From Glomus cerebriforme (lineage: Eukaryota; Glomeromycota; Glomeromycetes; Glomerales; Glomeraceae): a stretch of 16,834 nt of DNA. How positions within the stretch are numbered: position 1 is the first letter of the stretch; every line of letters starts with the position of its first letter. The notes under the pieces are model-generated. The model did no database searches. It worked only from the letters and a program-made list of their open reading frames with translations, and was not told where the DNA came from. Positions 1 to 7,877 of this stretch are shown piece after piece. A program made the translations under genes and the position numbers. The stretch covers positions 48,236 to 65,069 of the forward strand of contig QKYT01000654.1 in assembly GCA_003550305.1 (NCBI GenBank). Direction: 5' to 3'.

Positions 1-410
1 TGTATATTTTTTTTAAAAATCAATTGAATTCTTTATTATATTTTTTCATGAAGTAATATATGAGAAAAGACCTATAGGGAAGGATTATTAAATATATATT
101 TTTGCATTCCAAATTTTCTGATGACCGGTCAGTATTCGGCAAATGACTTGAAATGACAAATGATTCAAATGATAAATAACAAATGATAGGTTATTTCACT
201 ACTTAAATGACAAATGACCCAAGTCATTTGAATATAATGTTAGCCAGTACTATAGTTCTGGCCTGCATTATACTTAGTTTATTTTTTTTATTTTTTAATT
301 AGAATCACATGATAAGATATCAGCCAATTAAAATCAAATGACTGAAATAATCAAATGACAAAGAATTAGGAATAATAACAAATGATTATGCAAATTCTTT
401 AAATAGTCCA
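1..410. other. gene-free AT-rich flank with CAAATGA-rich stretch
   Basis: No reading frame with protein character is visible. From about 125 to 390 the heptamer CAAATGA, alone or as AAATGACAAATGA, recurs roughly nine times. CAAATGACTT at 140-149 is perfectly inverted at 221-230. A near-perfect 20-bp palindrome, GCCAGTACTATAGTTCTGGC, lies at 243-262 with one mismatched pair. This looks like degraded repeat or transposon DNA, but no boundaries could be fixed. Confidence 0.5.
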
Positions 411-725
411 GCATGACTGAAATGTGTAACAGGTTATGTCAGATATATTATACTTTAAAATACTTTTTTAGAAATGATTGATAAAATGTTTAGTACATGA
501 GCTGTAAAAATTTATTTTCTCAAAAAAAAAAAAAAACTTTAATAACCTATTTTTACCTTTTGAAATTATGTTTAGGAGTGTATTTTTGGTTACTCTGCAA
601 GTTTACTTAGAGTGATAAAGAAGGTTTTTGTTGTAAATTTTGACTTATATATATTTTTTTAAAAATATGCACCACACACATCAAATAGTATAATCAGCAT
701 AACCTGTCATACATTTCGGTCATGC
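411..725. mobile_element. MITE-like element with terminal inverted repeats
   Basis: The left arm (about 411-454, beginning GCATGACTGAAATGT) recurs in reverse complement as the right arm (about 688-725, ending ACATTTCGGTCATGC). Both arms also share AGGTTAT/ATAACCT and TATTATACT/AGTATAAT blocks, so similarity extends about 40 bp. The 315-bp body is AT-rich and has no coding capacity, which fits a non-autonomous DNA transposon. I could not find a convincing target-site duplication, so the exact ends and the superfamily are open. Confidence 0.55.
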
Positions 726-761
726 GACAGCCTGTCAGTGAAAATTACTTGACTGTGATGC

Positions 762-1073
762 AATAACCTATCTAATTTTCTCTCCAAAAGTATCAATATC
801 ATTCCAGTTTAATCCATAAATATGCGACATTGGAAAGCTCTTTACCTATTGTATCTTATCAATCCCAATGGTGTTAAATAAATCATAAATTTTTCTTGCT
901 TTTTCTATCCTTTTTTCAATAGTATTTTTTGATAGATTGCTTGGGAGTTGCTTTGTAACTTCTTTGACAAGCATTCTCTGAGCTTTACATTCTCTAGCGC
1001 TTTCTGAAATTATCAACAGTATGATCATCAGACTTTGTGATTTAAACTTTTGGATATAATACATAATAGACAA
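762..1073 (-). pseudogene. remnant of the coiled-coil/IGIDK-module family
   Basis: A 75-codon open frame (846-1073) ends in a segment with LPSN, KARKIYDLF and IGIDKIQ. This matches the C-terminal part of the larger gene at 3873-5704, which has LPDT, RAIKIFDLF and IGIDKVQ. After the stop at 846 the same frame continues into VKSF and then a hydrophobic stretch containing NWNDID, the expected continuation of the module. The stop is therefore a nonsense change inside a conserved region. The coiled-coil N-terminus is missing. I recall this module at the end of many uncharacterised Rhizophagus proteins; its function is unknown. The upstream part does not align clearly and is probably scrambled. Confidence 0.6.
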
Positions 1074-1077
1074 TATA

Positions 1078-2154
1078 ATGGAAGTTTAGTTGCCAGTAAC
1101 ATTTTTGAATGTATTAGTATCTAATTTTGGACGCATCAAAAATAATAAAGGTAGGTTTTTTAGGCTAAATTATATACGAATAAGTTTAAAAATTCATGGT
1201 ACTTATAAAAGTATCTCTGTTCATATTTTAGTTGTGCGAGCATTTATTTCTAATCCAGAGAATAAGCCCTATGTTAATCATATCAATGGTATTAAATATG
1301 ATAATTGGGTTGTTAATTTAGAATGGATAACTCCTAAAGAGAATGCTGAATGCAGGGTACATCCAAACCCTAGTCGTAATACTAGACGAATTGTACAAAA
1401 GACATTGGATAGAAATGTCATTCAGATTTGGGATTCTATTAGATTTGCAAGTGATACACTTAATATCGCAGTATGTTGCATTTCAGAATGTTGTAGTGGA
1501 AAACAAAAAACCGCTGATGGCTGGTGCTGAATATATTATAAAGATCACATAGAATCCAATTACAATGAGGAATGGAGAGATATAGAGTTTGATTCACAAA
1601 AATTCAGAGTTTCATCTTTCGGAAGAATTCAGCTAGCAAATGGCATGATTACTCAAGGTTCATTGCATATAGGTTATCTTATGGTTAGAGGAAAACATGT
1701 TCACCATTTGGTGGCAACAGCATTTTGTCCGAAAGAAAATGGCAAAGAATACATGAATCATATTGATGGGAATACTACTAACAACAAAGCATCTAACCTT
1801 GAATAGTGTACACGGAAAGAAAATGCTCAACATGCCGTTCACCTTGGGCTTTGGCGTCAATGTGCTGTCATGCAGATTTTTGATGATGGCTCTACTCGAG
1901 AATTTTCATCCTTAGCTGAAGCACAACATGTCACTGGAATTAAAAGCTCAAATATATCATTGGGAGTACGTCAGTCAGCCAATATCACGTGTCTGTGGAA
2001 TGGTAATGATGTAAGAGTTCTGGAAAATTCGCCCAGTTATAAAGGAAACGTATGTAGTATTTTTTTTTTTGTTTTCTTGTTTGCTCTGCATTTCTCTTGT
2101 TCCCTGTACCTTGGTTACTCGAGAGCCTCTAAAATTAACCAAGTATTTAAGTAA
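1078..2154 (+). pseudogene. tandem NUMOD4-HNH-NUMOD1 endonuclease-like gene, nonsense-broken
   Basis: One frame runs from the ATG at 1078 through two homologous units. Unit 1 (about 1087-1560) has a NUMOD4-like VSNFGRI, then the HNH core with NHINGIKYDN and NLEW, then a NUMOD1-like helix-turn-helix (FASDTLNIAVCCISECC). Unit 2 (about 1573-2030) repeats the order: EEWRDIEF, VSSFGRI, HHLVATAF, NHIDGNTTNN, NLE-stop-CTRKENAQH, and SLAEAQHVTGIKSSNIS. HNH proteins of this kind resemble phage and group I intron homing endonucleases; the modules at either side bind DNA. The frame is unchanged throughout but is interrupted at 1087 (TAG), 1528 (TGA) and 1804 (TAG). The last two stand exactly where the family has tryptophan. 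After about 2047 the frame runs into a T-tract and low-complexity residues, so the true 3' end is lost or lies in another exon (GTATGT near 2049 could be a donor). Confidence 0.8.
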
Positions 2155-2328
2155 TGCTTAAGACTGTTTTAAAATAGCAAAGAAGTATGGCTAACGACTA
2201 CATACAATAGATCTGCACGAAAATTGACGAAATATTAATGCAAAACAAAATCAAGCTCTTGTCAAGATTACCCTTCCTGAGCTAGATGAATGTAATGAAT
2301 ATGTACAGCAGGCGATATTTGATAAATA

Positions 2329-2594
2329 CAGTGACGCAAATATATCATTTTTGATTTGTATAATCATAGCGTCACCGCATAAAACATCACGCCCCATTTA
2401 TAGCAGTACTGTATAATGTTTATTTATATTATGCATTGGCGTGACGAATAGTTGAGGCGAATCAAAAATGATATATTTGCTACAGTGACACTTCCCTAAG
2501 TGCACCCCCCTTGGGACCATAGTAAAAAAATAGCAGAATATGTACTTAAAGAGGGTGTGCATTTATAGAGAGTGCACTTATGGAGGTTTTACTG
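2329..2594. mobile_element. Tc1/mariner-type MITE, interrupted by a second MITE
   Basis: The outer element consists of CAGTGAC (2329-2335) plus 2490-2594, 112 bp in total. Its left end begins CAGTGACACTTCCCTAAGTG and its right end in reverse complement begins CAGTAAAACCTCCATAAGTG. These CAGT termini and the TA target (2327-2328; the right copy is now CA at 2595-2596) are typical of Tc1/mariner/pogo-like elements. The right arm carries three degenerate direct copies of a motif like TAAGTGCAC (TAAGTGCACTCT, TAAATGCACACC, TAAGTACATATT in reverse complement), which could be transposase-binding repeats. It sits inside the coding frame of the 2231-3300 gene. Confidence 0.75.
2336..2480. mobile_element. 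MITE nested in the 2329-2594 MITE, 9-bp target duplication
   Basis: This 145-bp element begins GCAAATATATCATTTTTGAT and ends in the exact reverse complement of that 20-mer; the match extends to 21 bp before the first mismatch. It is flanked on both sides by the identical 9-mer TACAGTGAC (2327-2335 and 2481-2489). That 9-mer is the TA target plus the first seven bases of the outer MITE, so this element inserted second. A 9-bp duplication points to a Mutator-like (MULE) origin. The internal sequence is partly palindromic (GCGTCAC near 2368, GTGACG near 2441) and has no coding capacity. Confidence 0.8.
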
Positions 2595-3300
2595 CACCAC
2601 GCTGAAATGATTGGGGAGGATTTGTTCATTAAAGTAAGTTTTATTTCAAGCTACATACTGTATCATTGATTTGAATCTGACCACTTTCTATATTAGATTG
2701 ATGGAGGGCATAAAACAGAAATTCAAGGCAATTTGATGATTTCAGGCAAGACACATAATCAAAATTGGTTCGTAACGCAAGATACAGATTGTATAATGAT
2801 GGGAAATAAATATAAACTGGATGTTGGTATCTGGTTTAATAGGCCAAATCATAACCAATTGTATAAATCTTTCGTTAACATATGTCCTCCGCCTGATGTG
2901 TATATTGAGGTAATTTATTAAATTCTCGCAGAAAAAATTTGAATTGCAAATGGCTTTGCTCATCAGATCTAAATACTTGACAGGTTTTTTATAATCACGA
3001 TCCCGATCGTGGATTCGCGCTTGAAAAACTTAACGTGATTCGGCAAAATAATCTTATGATAGAGTATATTGGAATCACGTTGCCCGATAGTCAAGGTCCT
3101 TTCCGTCAGAATCCGAATCCTGGAGTAGCATCGGTCCTCTAAATCCTCCAAATGTCAGACCTACTCGTGCACCATATTTTGTTTATTGGAATGGTACCAA
3201 TTTGGCTTACTATAAAATAGATTGGAATGAACATTTGGTATTATTATGTGGATGTACAATGGAACTAAATATTGTACTTGATACGATTTCTAGGCCATAA

Positions 3301-3544
3301 TCCCATGAATGAAGTTATTATGGTATGCATGAATATTTCCAAACATGATTATGAAAATTTAAAATAATTATATTTTTTTCATAAATACTGTTGTAGATGA
3401 ATAGACAATAGTTTATTATACATTGCAAGTTATACAAAATAAAAATTCTATACATATGTGTGCTTGTAAATTCTGCAGAACGAACGATCCCTATTATTAT
3501 TACCATTTTATAACAGTTTCGACTATAATAAATTTATTATAGAA
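3301..3544. other. AT-rich spacer without a gene
   Basis: I see no gene or RNA here, only A/T-rich sequence with short A and T runs between the broken nuclease-like gene and the next ORF. Confidence 0.5.
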
Positions 3545-3898
3545 ATGGGAAAATCCATTAATTGGCTGGCATTTGCACCCGTCATTGCTAATCCCTTGCC
3601 TATTCATGAAGTTCATAGTTGGTTAAAGCTATCAGATGATCTGGAGATAAGTTATGATAAACCGAACCAGATAGGATCATCCCGGAAAATCCATTTTTCA
3701 CCCAAATCCCATATCCGAAATAATGATTGCTTAAAAAATGTCTATTGTTTTGTTAGCGTGAATAGGAGACATGGAACGCAAAAATATGCAAATCAAGTCG
3801 AAAAGAAAAATCATGCGAATATATATACACACTGCGCAATTCAGGTGATCGGTCCACATGATCTATTTCGTCCTATGCTAGATAATATTCATGCCTAG
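3545..3898 (+). pseudogene. 117-codon ORF with a fragment of the coiled-coil family; probable remnant
   Basis: The frame starts with ATG at 3545 and ends at 3896-3898, overlapping the 3' end of the opposite-strand gene by 26 bases. Residues 18-32 (PLPIHEVHSWLKLSD) closely match a segment of the gene at 3873-5704 (TPIHEVHSQLKLSE), and the match is visible at DNA level near 3601-3636. The rest matches nothing I recognise: the coiled coil before it and the acidic region after it are absent. I read it as a displaced, inverted fragment of that family fused to unrelated sequence. A young chimeric gene cannot be excluded. Confidence 0.35.
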
Positions 3899-5704
3899 GC
3901 GAAAACTTGTATAAATTGGGTATGGGGTTTTCCCATTCTTTCATAAGATCATCAAGCCATGCAGTGCTTGACCGGTGCTTTAGAATATCATGACGCAATA
4001 GCTCTTCGCCGATCATCCTTTCGCGATCTGTTAGAAATTTATGATATTTCCTAGGATCTTCCTTCCTCTTTATTGCTCCACAATAAAATCGCATATCAAC
4101 CTCCAAGATACCGCGGAAGGATTCGCCGGCCCATCTTTTCTTATCAGCCTCCGTAACGATCAAAAATTTCTCAGGATCGAGGCCATGCTCAATAGCATAT
4201 TGGTAAAGACATTCCATTTTATTTGGATTAGTCCTAGGAATCGGCGTTCGAGAAGATGCGGATGGTACACTTGCATTAGATGTGGCTGATGAAATCATTT
4301 CCGGTGAATTATTTATCTTGATTTTTTTTTTCATTAGGTGAAGATCGGCACTTAATGTAATAAGAACCCTTTATGCATTGGCCAACTACCTTTCCTTTAT
4401 TATGCTCTTTTCCACCAGGACATAAGCCCGAATTTTTAAACTCATATCCATCATTATGTATGTCACTATTAAATAAGGATAGGTATGGATATTCTTTCAG
4501 AGCCACATTGATATAGGAAGCACGAGCATCATATGGGATGACCGGCGAATTATCTGGACCAATTTTAGAGGAATCACCTGAAGGATTAGAGTCATGAGAT
4601 GAAGGAATAGGTGCGGTTGGGACACTTACCTCAGATTTGGTAGATGTATTAGTTTGATTAGTTTTCGAAATCACATGATTTTGGCGACCCAAGGTCGGCG
4701 AAATTTCTGTCTTAATAAAAGAGTTAGAATTATCATTAGAAAAAATAGTCTATAACCTTTTGGAGTTCCTCATTAGTAATTTTTGAGATAGAATTGGCGC
4801 TATAAGTTTTGATATACTGGACCTTATCTATTCCTATTTTTTTGAATAAATCAAAGATTTTTATAGCTCTCTGAGTTTGCTTACATAAATTATCTCGCTG
4901 AGTATCGGGAAGTTGTTGGATAATAAAATCATAAACCTGACCTTTTGCCTTTTTCTCGCCAACTTTACCATTGGCCATGTTGTACCAGCTTAGTATCTCT
5001 TCTTGATTAGCTTTCATTGCGAGACCTTCTGCATTGCTGGCTTTTTGATATAACCAAATGATATTTTCCTTACCCGAGATAAGCGAAATTTCTGGAGGGT
5101 TGAGAGACAATGCGCATGTGGAATCATTCTCCTGAATAGATGAAGAAGTAGTGGATTCATCAAAGTTGCGAGTAATTTCTTGAATTAATCCCTGCCCATT
5201 TTTTGTACTCCCAAGCTTTTCAGAAGAAGAGATACCAGAGGCAGTATCAGATATTTTTTGTAATGATACTTGATCTTCCACTGCTTTACTATGTTTCTTT
5301 TCCTTATTACGTTTCCTAATCTCATTGCTAATGCTTTTATTATAGACCTCAACTAAGAAAGCATCCGTCTCCATATCCTCCGATGTCTCCTCTTGATCTG
5401 GTATCTCTTCGATCTGCTCTGATAGTTTTAACTGACTATGAACTTCGTGAATAGGCGTCGAATCAGATACAACAACAGCTGATACCTCTGATGACACTTC
5501 CTTATCATTCTGTGGCTGTCCATCCCCTATCGGGGGACTCCGTTCCAATATCACTAGTCTGGCTTCAAGCTCCCCGACTTTAGACTTGAGTTCAATATTT
5601 TCAGCTTCACGTTTGGTATTCTCCTCAATAATCTGTCTCAACTTCGCATTCTCGACCTCAAACTCGGTGATATGCTGTCTCAATAATTCAAGCTCGGATG
5701 ACAT
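3873..5704 (-). pseudogene. coiled-coil/IGIDK/Cys-motif gene split into three frames by two homopolymer changes
   Basis: Piece 1 (5704-4736, 322 codons) starts MSSELELLRQHI. I chose this ATG rather than one 15 codons upstream because the leucine coiled coil (residues 1-55) begins there. A Ser/Glu-rich middle follows (EETSEDMETDAF, then a basic RKRNKEKK), then the conserved module NQEEILSW, GEKKAKGQVYDFI, RAIKIFDLFKKIGIDKVQ, YIKTYSANSISKIT, ending VIDYFF-stop. Piece 2 (to 4309) has no ATG, continues as FSNDNSNSF, and carries a Cys motif (LCPGGKEH, GQC, YYIKC). Piece 3 (4334-3873) is helical with ADKKRWAGESFRGILEVDMR, DPRKYHKFLTDRER and WLDDLMKEWENP. One base too many in A6 at 4740-4745 and one in T10 at 4322-4331 (plus-strand reading) separate the pieces. 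Without them 1830 nt remain, exactly 610 codons. The function is unknown. The frame breaks may be real or sequencing errors. Confidence 0.7.
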
Positions 5705-5717
5705 GATTGTAGTATGT

Positions 5718-5732
5718 TTTATACAATATATA
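5718..5732 (-). promoter_or_regulatory. TATA-like sequences next to the 5704 start
   Basis: On the minus strand TATATA (5727-5732) and TATAAAA (5718-5724) lie 14 to 28 bp upstream of the ATG, with a CACGTG E-box at 5747-5752. The spacing is short for a TATA box with a normal leader, so the assignment is weak. Confidence 0.25.
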
Positions 5733-5770
5733 CAAGGAAAAAAATTCACGTGATTTCAGCGACCTCGGGT

Positions 5771-6015
5771 AACTCCCTCAGCGTCACCGACAAAAAAGCT
5801 CAGGCACGTGATATTTACTAATTAAATATGCACGAGCACGTGAAAGCATGTGGCGTACCTGTGACGAATAGTGTGTGACAAATAATTTTTTTCGCGCGAA
5901 AAAATTGTCCCTACCATAAATATAAAAAATGGAAGCATGTGAAATCACGTGGTATGTGACATTAAACATCACCGGTCACATGCCTGAGCTTTTTTGTCAG
6001 TAACGCTGGGAAAAT
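5771..6015. mobile_element. foldback MITE with 10-bp target duplication
   Basis: Direct copies of GACCTCGGGT flank the element at 5761-5770 and 6016-6025. The inner ends are inverted: CAGCGTCACCGACAAAAAAG (5780-5799) against CAGCGTTACTGACAAAAAAG in reverse complement of the right end, and both continue into CTCAGGCAYGTGA. The 245-bp element is palindromic to its middle, where TTTTTTCGCGCGAAAAAA (5887-5904) forms a perfect 18-bp palindrome at the geometric centre. It contains three CACGTG motifs and no coding frame. The 9-10-bp duplication suggests a MULE-type origin. It lies 66 bp upstream of the 5704 start and may affect that promoter. Confidence 0.75.
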
Positions 6016-6133
6016 GACCTCGGGTCGTCCAAATTTGCCAAGAAAAAAAAATAAATACAAATATTCAGGACTGCGCCCGTGATACATGACGTCTAGGCTA
6101 ATATATATACTACGAACTATATCCACCTATGCG

Positions 6134-7238
6134 CTACGCTCTATTTTTTAAACGATAACCCTCTATTCTAGCTCTTTTCTTTGAGAAAGAATCGTCCTCC
6201 GCACATACCCTATCTTTCAGCAACCCTACAATTATTCCCAGAACCTCTTTCACACCATTACGTAATGACTGATATGCATTGGAATTTTTATCCAAGGCCT
6301 TCTTATTAAATTCGATCGTGACAGAGAGTTCACTCGCCTGAGAAATTTCACCTGGAGAATTGCCAGTCCCTGGCCGAGGTCACAATACCATAGAGATAAT
6401 TGAAGTCATCATCATCATCCCGCTTTCGTTTTTTCTTGTTTGTTTGGTATGAACTTTCGAGCTGTTTGATATTCTGAGCAAAACCTTCGAGCACAGTACG
6501 CTGTACCTTATCTTCTGTGACGCAAATAAGGTTTTCAGCTTCCTGAAAGAATATATAGTGTTACTATATTTTCGAAATTTGCGGGATGGACAGTCTCTGA
6601 ACATTGTGAAAAAAAAATCATACCTTGATTGTGTAATCGACTCGCCCGGAACTTTCTTCCCCAATTATTTCAAACTCTGGCCTCATATTAAATTCCTTCT
6701 TCGTGAGATCTCCTGTGATATGGAGGGACGTATGAAGTATGGTCGAAACGTATAGACTCCAAACTATCTATTACCAATGAACTGTAATGTTTCATCCTGA
6801 ACAAAATATTCTCCATGCAATGTTCGAAATGCTTGTTGGTGTCTTGAATTTCGTGGGTTTGAAGAGAAATAATGGGATGGTCTCCGTACCCTCACTTTCG
6901 AGTCCATAGTCTTTCAACATCTTGCTCAAGCTCTTAAACGACGAGAACGGCTTCAACTTTTTCTCCTTACACTCCTTGGCAAAGTCCACGAGAATAGTTG
7001 TAGGGCAACCTTTTATACCATAATTTTGAAACTCTTCCTTATTTGTCTTGAGGAAGGTACGGCCATTAACTTCTTCATTTTCTAAAATTTCGAAAACCTT
7101 CCCGCTATCCTGTTCCTTCAAAAATGAGATAAGTTTCTCTGTATCATATTTTTTAATTTCTTCCGCTAACGAAACCGTCTCATTTCCAGTAGCAGTAACG
7201 AAAGTAGAAGTAGAGGCGGGCATATTAGTTTCGGACAT
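6134..7238 (-). pseudogene. SAM-domain plus PD-(D/E)XK-like protein gene, frameshifted
   Basis: The frame starts MSETNMPASTST at 7238. A SAM domain occupies residues about 23-95 (EEIKKYDTEKLISFLKEQ, NEEVNGRTFLKTNKEEFQNY, then VDFAKECKEKK). After IPLF the frame shifts near 6867-6869 and continues THEIQDTNKHFEHCMENILF to SLVIDSLESIR. It shifts again near 6744-6752 into TILHTSLHITGDL, FEIIGEESSGRVDYTIK. Intron 6543-6623 (GTATGA..CAG, 81 nt, phase 0) follows. Exon 2 reads EAENLICVTEDKVQRTVLEGFAQ, a basic KKKRKR (possible nuclear signal) and YGIVTSARDW. After a third shift near 6360 it reads SPGEISQASEL, ends GYRLKNRA, with the stop at 6134-6136. VDY followed by VTEDK is a good PD-(D/E)XK core with D and ExK. 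I recall the same architecture in many Rhizophagus proteins. Function is unknown; a nuclease role is inferred from the motif only. Confidence 0.72.
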
Positions 7239-7512
7239 AGTGTTACGTAGTGATATTAGGCTCGGGTAAAAAAAAATGTGTTACGTCCAGAAGAAAAATA
7301 GCTAGTGGGAACGCAAGTATTAATATAGGTTTTTATGTCGCACAGGCATTGCTTAATTTCACGTGACCCATTTCTCATGTACCGATAAAATAATAATACT
7401 TTATTTATGAAATAAAAAACGTTGCCAGAACTTGGCTTGTAATACATAAAAAATTGCAAATAGAGGGTCCGACCAGGACCGGGATCCGCTTTACATGATA
7501 TGAATAAAAATA
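7239..7512. other. intergenic spacer with GGTCC inverted repeat and E-box
   Basis: This spacer holds the upstream region of the 7238 start and the 3' flank of the Crinkler header, both on the minus strand. CACGTG occurs at 7360-7365. A GC-rich patch, GGTCCGACCAGGACC (about 7468-7482), is an inverted repeat with 5-bp arms and stands out from the AT-rich surroundings; it may be a transposon end. AATAAA-type poly(A) signals occur on both strands but cannot be assigned. Confidence 0.4.
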
Positions 7513-7863
7513 CTAATTATCTGTAGGAGGGTATATGATAACATTGATCCCCTTTTCACCTTGAAATTTAGGTATGGGTTGCCCGTTAAAATAACTTAAA
7601 ATTGTGATTTCTAGTCCCATCAATTCCGTACCTTTTAATATAGCCACATTGTTGTTTTTCAAGTTGAGGATTATAACACTGTCAGCTTTGGCCTTATTCA
7701 TATATAAAATCAACTTGCTCGAATCAATATCTTTAAATAGATCTGGATGACAGTTTCTGATTGCCTTCGCAAGGGAAGAAACTTGATTGTTATTGGCATT
7801 AGATATTCTTACTTCAAAAATATTGTTCACTCTCTCACCAGGGATGAGACAGTACAGGAACAA
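7513..7863 (-). pseudogene. Crinkler (CRN)-type N-terminal header, orphan and lacking an ATG
   Basis: The 116 codons read FLYCLIPGERVNNIFEVRIS, then VSSLAKAIRNCHPDLFKDID and SSKLILYMNKA. This is the ubiquitin-like N-terminal region of CRN proteins; LILYMNK takes the place of the LxLFLAK-type motif. The tail ends LSYFNGQPIP and GINVIIYPP, the usual end of the header, followed directly by a stop. No C-terminal effector domain follows. The homologous frame extends upstream as KKITIL, but no ATG is present: at about 7878 the sequence passes into a dispersed repeat. The first codon of the listed frame is TTG, an unlikely start in a eukaryote. CRN headers occur in oomycete effectors and in R. irregularis. 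I read this as a 5'-truncated, header-only remnant. Confidence 0.7.
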
Positions 7864-7877
7864 GATTGTTATCTTTT

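Larger units (their letters stand above)
2231..3300 (+). pseudogene. broken spliced nuclease-like gene (possibly Uma2-like PD-(D/E)XK)
   Basis: Coding pieces can be followed through an insertion and two introns. The 5' piece (2231-2328) reads LVKITLPELDECNEY and then VQQAIFDK. It is cut by a 268-bp MITE insertion (2329-2596) and resumes in frame as HAEMIGEDLFIK to 2633. Intron 1 is 2634-2696 (GTAAGT..TAG, phase 0). Exon 2697-2909 reads IDGGHKTEIQGN, KYKLDVGIWF and PPPDVYIE. Intron 2 is 2910-2983 (GTAATT, branch-like CTAAAT, CAG, phase 0). The last exon reads VFYNHDPDRGFALEKLN, then IEYIGITLPDSQGPF. It meets a stop at 3140; the homologous reading continues one base out of register from 3142 (NPPNVRPTRAPYFVYW) to 3298-3300. 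The spacing of LDVGIW, DVYIEVFY and an 'alternative LEKLN' helix suggests the Uma2/PD-(D/E)XK fold, but this is a tentative fold guess. No start codon is identified. Confidence 0.6.

Noticed and set aside
1087..1806. Reassignment of stop codons to tryptophan
   Set aside because: Both TAG and TGA are involved and other genes here use both normally; decay by G-to-A change is simpler.
1660..1860. 66-codon minus-strand ORF
   Set aside because: It is the reverse-strand shadow of the second HNH unit.
2910..2931. 22-nt intron GTAATT..GCAG
   Set aside because: It is too short for a spliceosomal intron. The 74-nt alternative to 2983 has a branch-like CTAAAT and restores a sensible protein.
2742..3151. 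Two minus-strand ORFs (73 and 60 codons)
   Set aside because: They lie opposite the spliced exons of the nuclease-like gene and have no protein character.
4041..4289. 82-codon plus-strand ORF
   Set aside because: It is antisense to the C-terminal piece of the 3873-5704 gene.
5784..5972. 62-codon minus-strand ORF
   Set aside because: It lies wholly inside the palindromic MITE, where open frames arise by symmetry.
7048..7459. ORFs of 73 (plus strand) and 67 (minus strand) codons
   Set aside because: The first is a shadow of the SAM domain. The second covers the AT-rich intergenic spacer and resembles no protein.
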